NCBI RefSeq assembly: GCF_947489035.1 | Contig: NZ_CANLCI010000004.1 | Coordinates: forward strand, 1-64,000 | Direction: 5' to 3' | Length of the DNA stretch: 64,000 bases | Origin: an uncultured Ferrimonas sp. | Lineage (GTDB): Bacteria > Pseudomonadota > Gammaproteobacteria > Enterobacterales > Shewanellaceae | In this document: in pieces, positions 63,303-64,000 of the stretch | How positions within the stretch are numbered: the stretch's first letter is position 1 | Layout: each line of letters opens with the position of its first letter | Program-made: the position numbers and the translations under genes | The notes under the pieces: model-generated | Database searches by the model: none | The model's input: the letters and a program-made list of their open reading frames with translations, nothing else | What the model was told of the DNA's origin: nothing

Positions 63303-64000
63303 TTACAGCAGCGACAGCGCCGATTGTGGCAGCTGGTTGGCTTGCGCCAGCATCGCCGAAGAGGACTGCGACAGCACTTGGTTTTTGGCCAGTTCTGCCG
63401 ACTCTTTGGCAAAGTCGACGTCTTGGATACGAGAGCGGGCATCAGCAACGTTGGTTTGGATGTTACCCAAGTTGTTGATGGTGTGGCTCATGCGGTTTTG
63501 CACCGCACCCAAGTCAGCACGCTGACCATCGATCTGACCGATGGCGTTGTCCAGCATGGTCACTGCCGCCTGGGCACCAGCCGCAGTCGATACGTCCAAC
63601 TTGCTGACATCAGAAGTATTGTTGCCACCAATGGTTACCGCACTGCCGGCACCGACGGTCCCGCCTAAGGCAAAGTTAGAGGTGCCGCTGCCGTTGTTTT
63701 CAATCGTACCAGACAACACCACATCACCGGCGTCGTTGACGCCAGCGGCCACACCAAAATCACCCAGCGCATCGTTCAAGGCTGCCGCAACGCCACCGGC
63801 ATCGGTTGCCTCGGACAGATCCACGCTAACCGCAGAGGCCGCTACACCAGCAGCATCGGTGGCGGTGAAGGTCATGTCATCGGCTGCGATCAGCGCGGCC
63901 AAATCCGCTGCTGCAACCGCAGTACCTGATACAGATTTCCCTTGCGCCAGTTTGTCGGCACTCACATCAGACAACGATACCGAGATGGTTTCATTGGCTT
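63303..64000 (-). CDS. Flagellin, C-terminal part (cut by window end)
   Basis: 232 codons are in the window and the frame stays open to base 64000, so the N-terminal D0/D1 part and start are outside. The C-terminal D1/D0 region is clear: [20 protein letters not shown], then [20 protein letters not shown] and ending SALSLL. Before it comes a Gly/Ala/Asp-rich variable domain with repeated beta-strand-like stretches (about 10-130 of the part seen), the surface-exposed region. It is the filament subunit, exported with FliS. Confidence 0.95.
   Translation of the reverse strand, partial: ANETISVSLSDVSADKLAQGKSVSGTAVAAADLAALIAADDMTFTATDAAGVAASAVSVDLSEATDAGGVAAALNDALGDFGVAAGVNDAGDVVLSGTIENNGSGTSNFALGGTVGAGSAVTIGGNNTSDVSKLDVSTAAGAQAAVTMLDNAIGQIDGQRADLGAVQNRMSHTINNLGNIQTNVADARSRIQDVDFAKESAELAKNQVLSQSSSAMLAQANQLPQSALSLL

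Overview
The window looks like chromosome of a motile, polarly flagellated marine-type gammaproteobacterium of the Shewanella/Ferrimonas/Vibrio kind. The evidence is the FlrA-FlrB-FlrC flagellar hierarchy, a ParC/ParP chemoreceptor-array pair inside the che operon, DUF3010 and DUF2802 genes, and an OtnA/WbfF-like export protein. I cannot fix the genus from this sequence alone. No rRNA, tRNA or CRISPR array was seen.

Layout: (1) 1-853, the right end of an IS3-family element sitting in the remnant of an IS66-family transposase gene. (2) 1061-19492, a surface-polysaccharide locus, all on the minus strand. Read in transcription order it is SLBB export protein, Wzz-like protein, wecA, wecB, wecC, rmlB, rmlA, a sugar N-formyltransferase, wecE, a small unknown gene, wzx, glycosyltransferase, wzy, glycosyltransferase, acetyltransferase. 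From wecA to wecE this is the gene order of the enterobacterial common antigen (ECA) operon, with a formyltransferase where wecD (the N-acetyltransferase) would be. The part from about 1 to 7.7 kb (wzx, wzy, transferases) is much richer in A+T than the rest and is probably imported. (3) 20.2-30.5 kb, housekeeping genes: POT-family peptide transporter, yceH, an RcsF-like lipoprotein, btuR, metH, a zinc-ribbon protein, a DUF3010 protein and ugd. (4) 30.6-64 kb, a continuous minus-strand flagellar and chemotaxis cluster.

Polysaccharide logic: WecA starts a GlcNAc-lipid; WecB and WecC make UDP-ManNAcA; RmlA, RmlB and WecE make dTDP-Fuc4N; the formyltransferase would then give dTDP-Fuc4NFo. Wzx, Wzy and the Wzz-like protein flip and polymerise the repeat unit, and the large SLBB protein fits export. 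The likely product is an ECA-like or O-antigen/capsule polymer carrying N-formyl instead of N-acetyl on Fuc4N. This is inferred from gene content.

Flagellar logic, in transcription order: flagellin (cut by the window end), flaG, fliD, fliT-like, fliS; flrA alone; flrBC; fliEFGHIJ; fliKLMNOPQR-flhB; then flhA-flhF-flhG-fliA-cheY-cheZ-cheA-cheB-orf-parC-parP-cheW-DUF2802. I found good sigma-54 (-24/-12) promoter sequences before flrB, fliE, fliK and flhA, as expected if FlrA and FlrC drive a tiered cascade. CheA has three near-identical and one degenerate 16-20 residue repeat between P1 and P3, and ParP carries a (Glu-Pro)n linker encoded by a perfect hexanucleotide microsatellite. Both bear on how the array is tethered at the pole.
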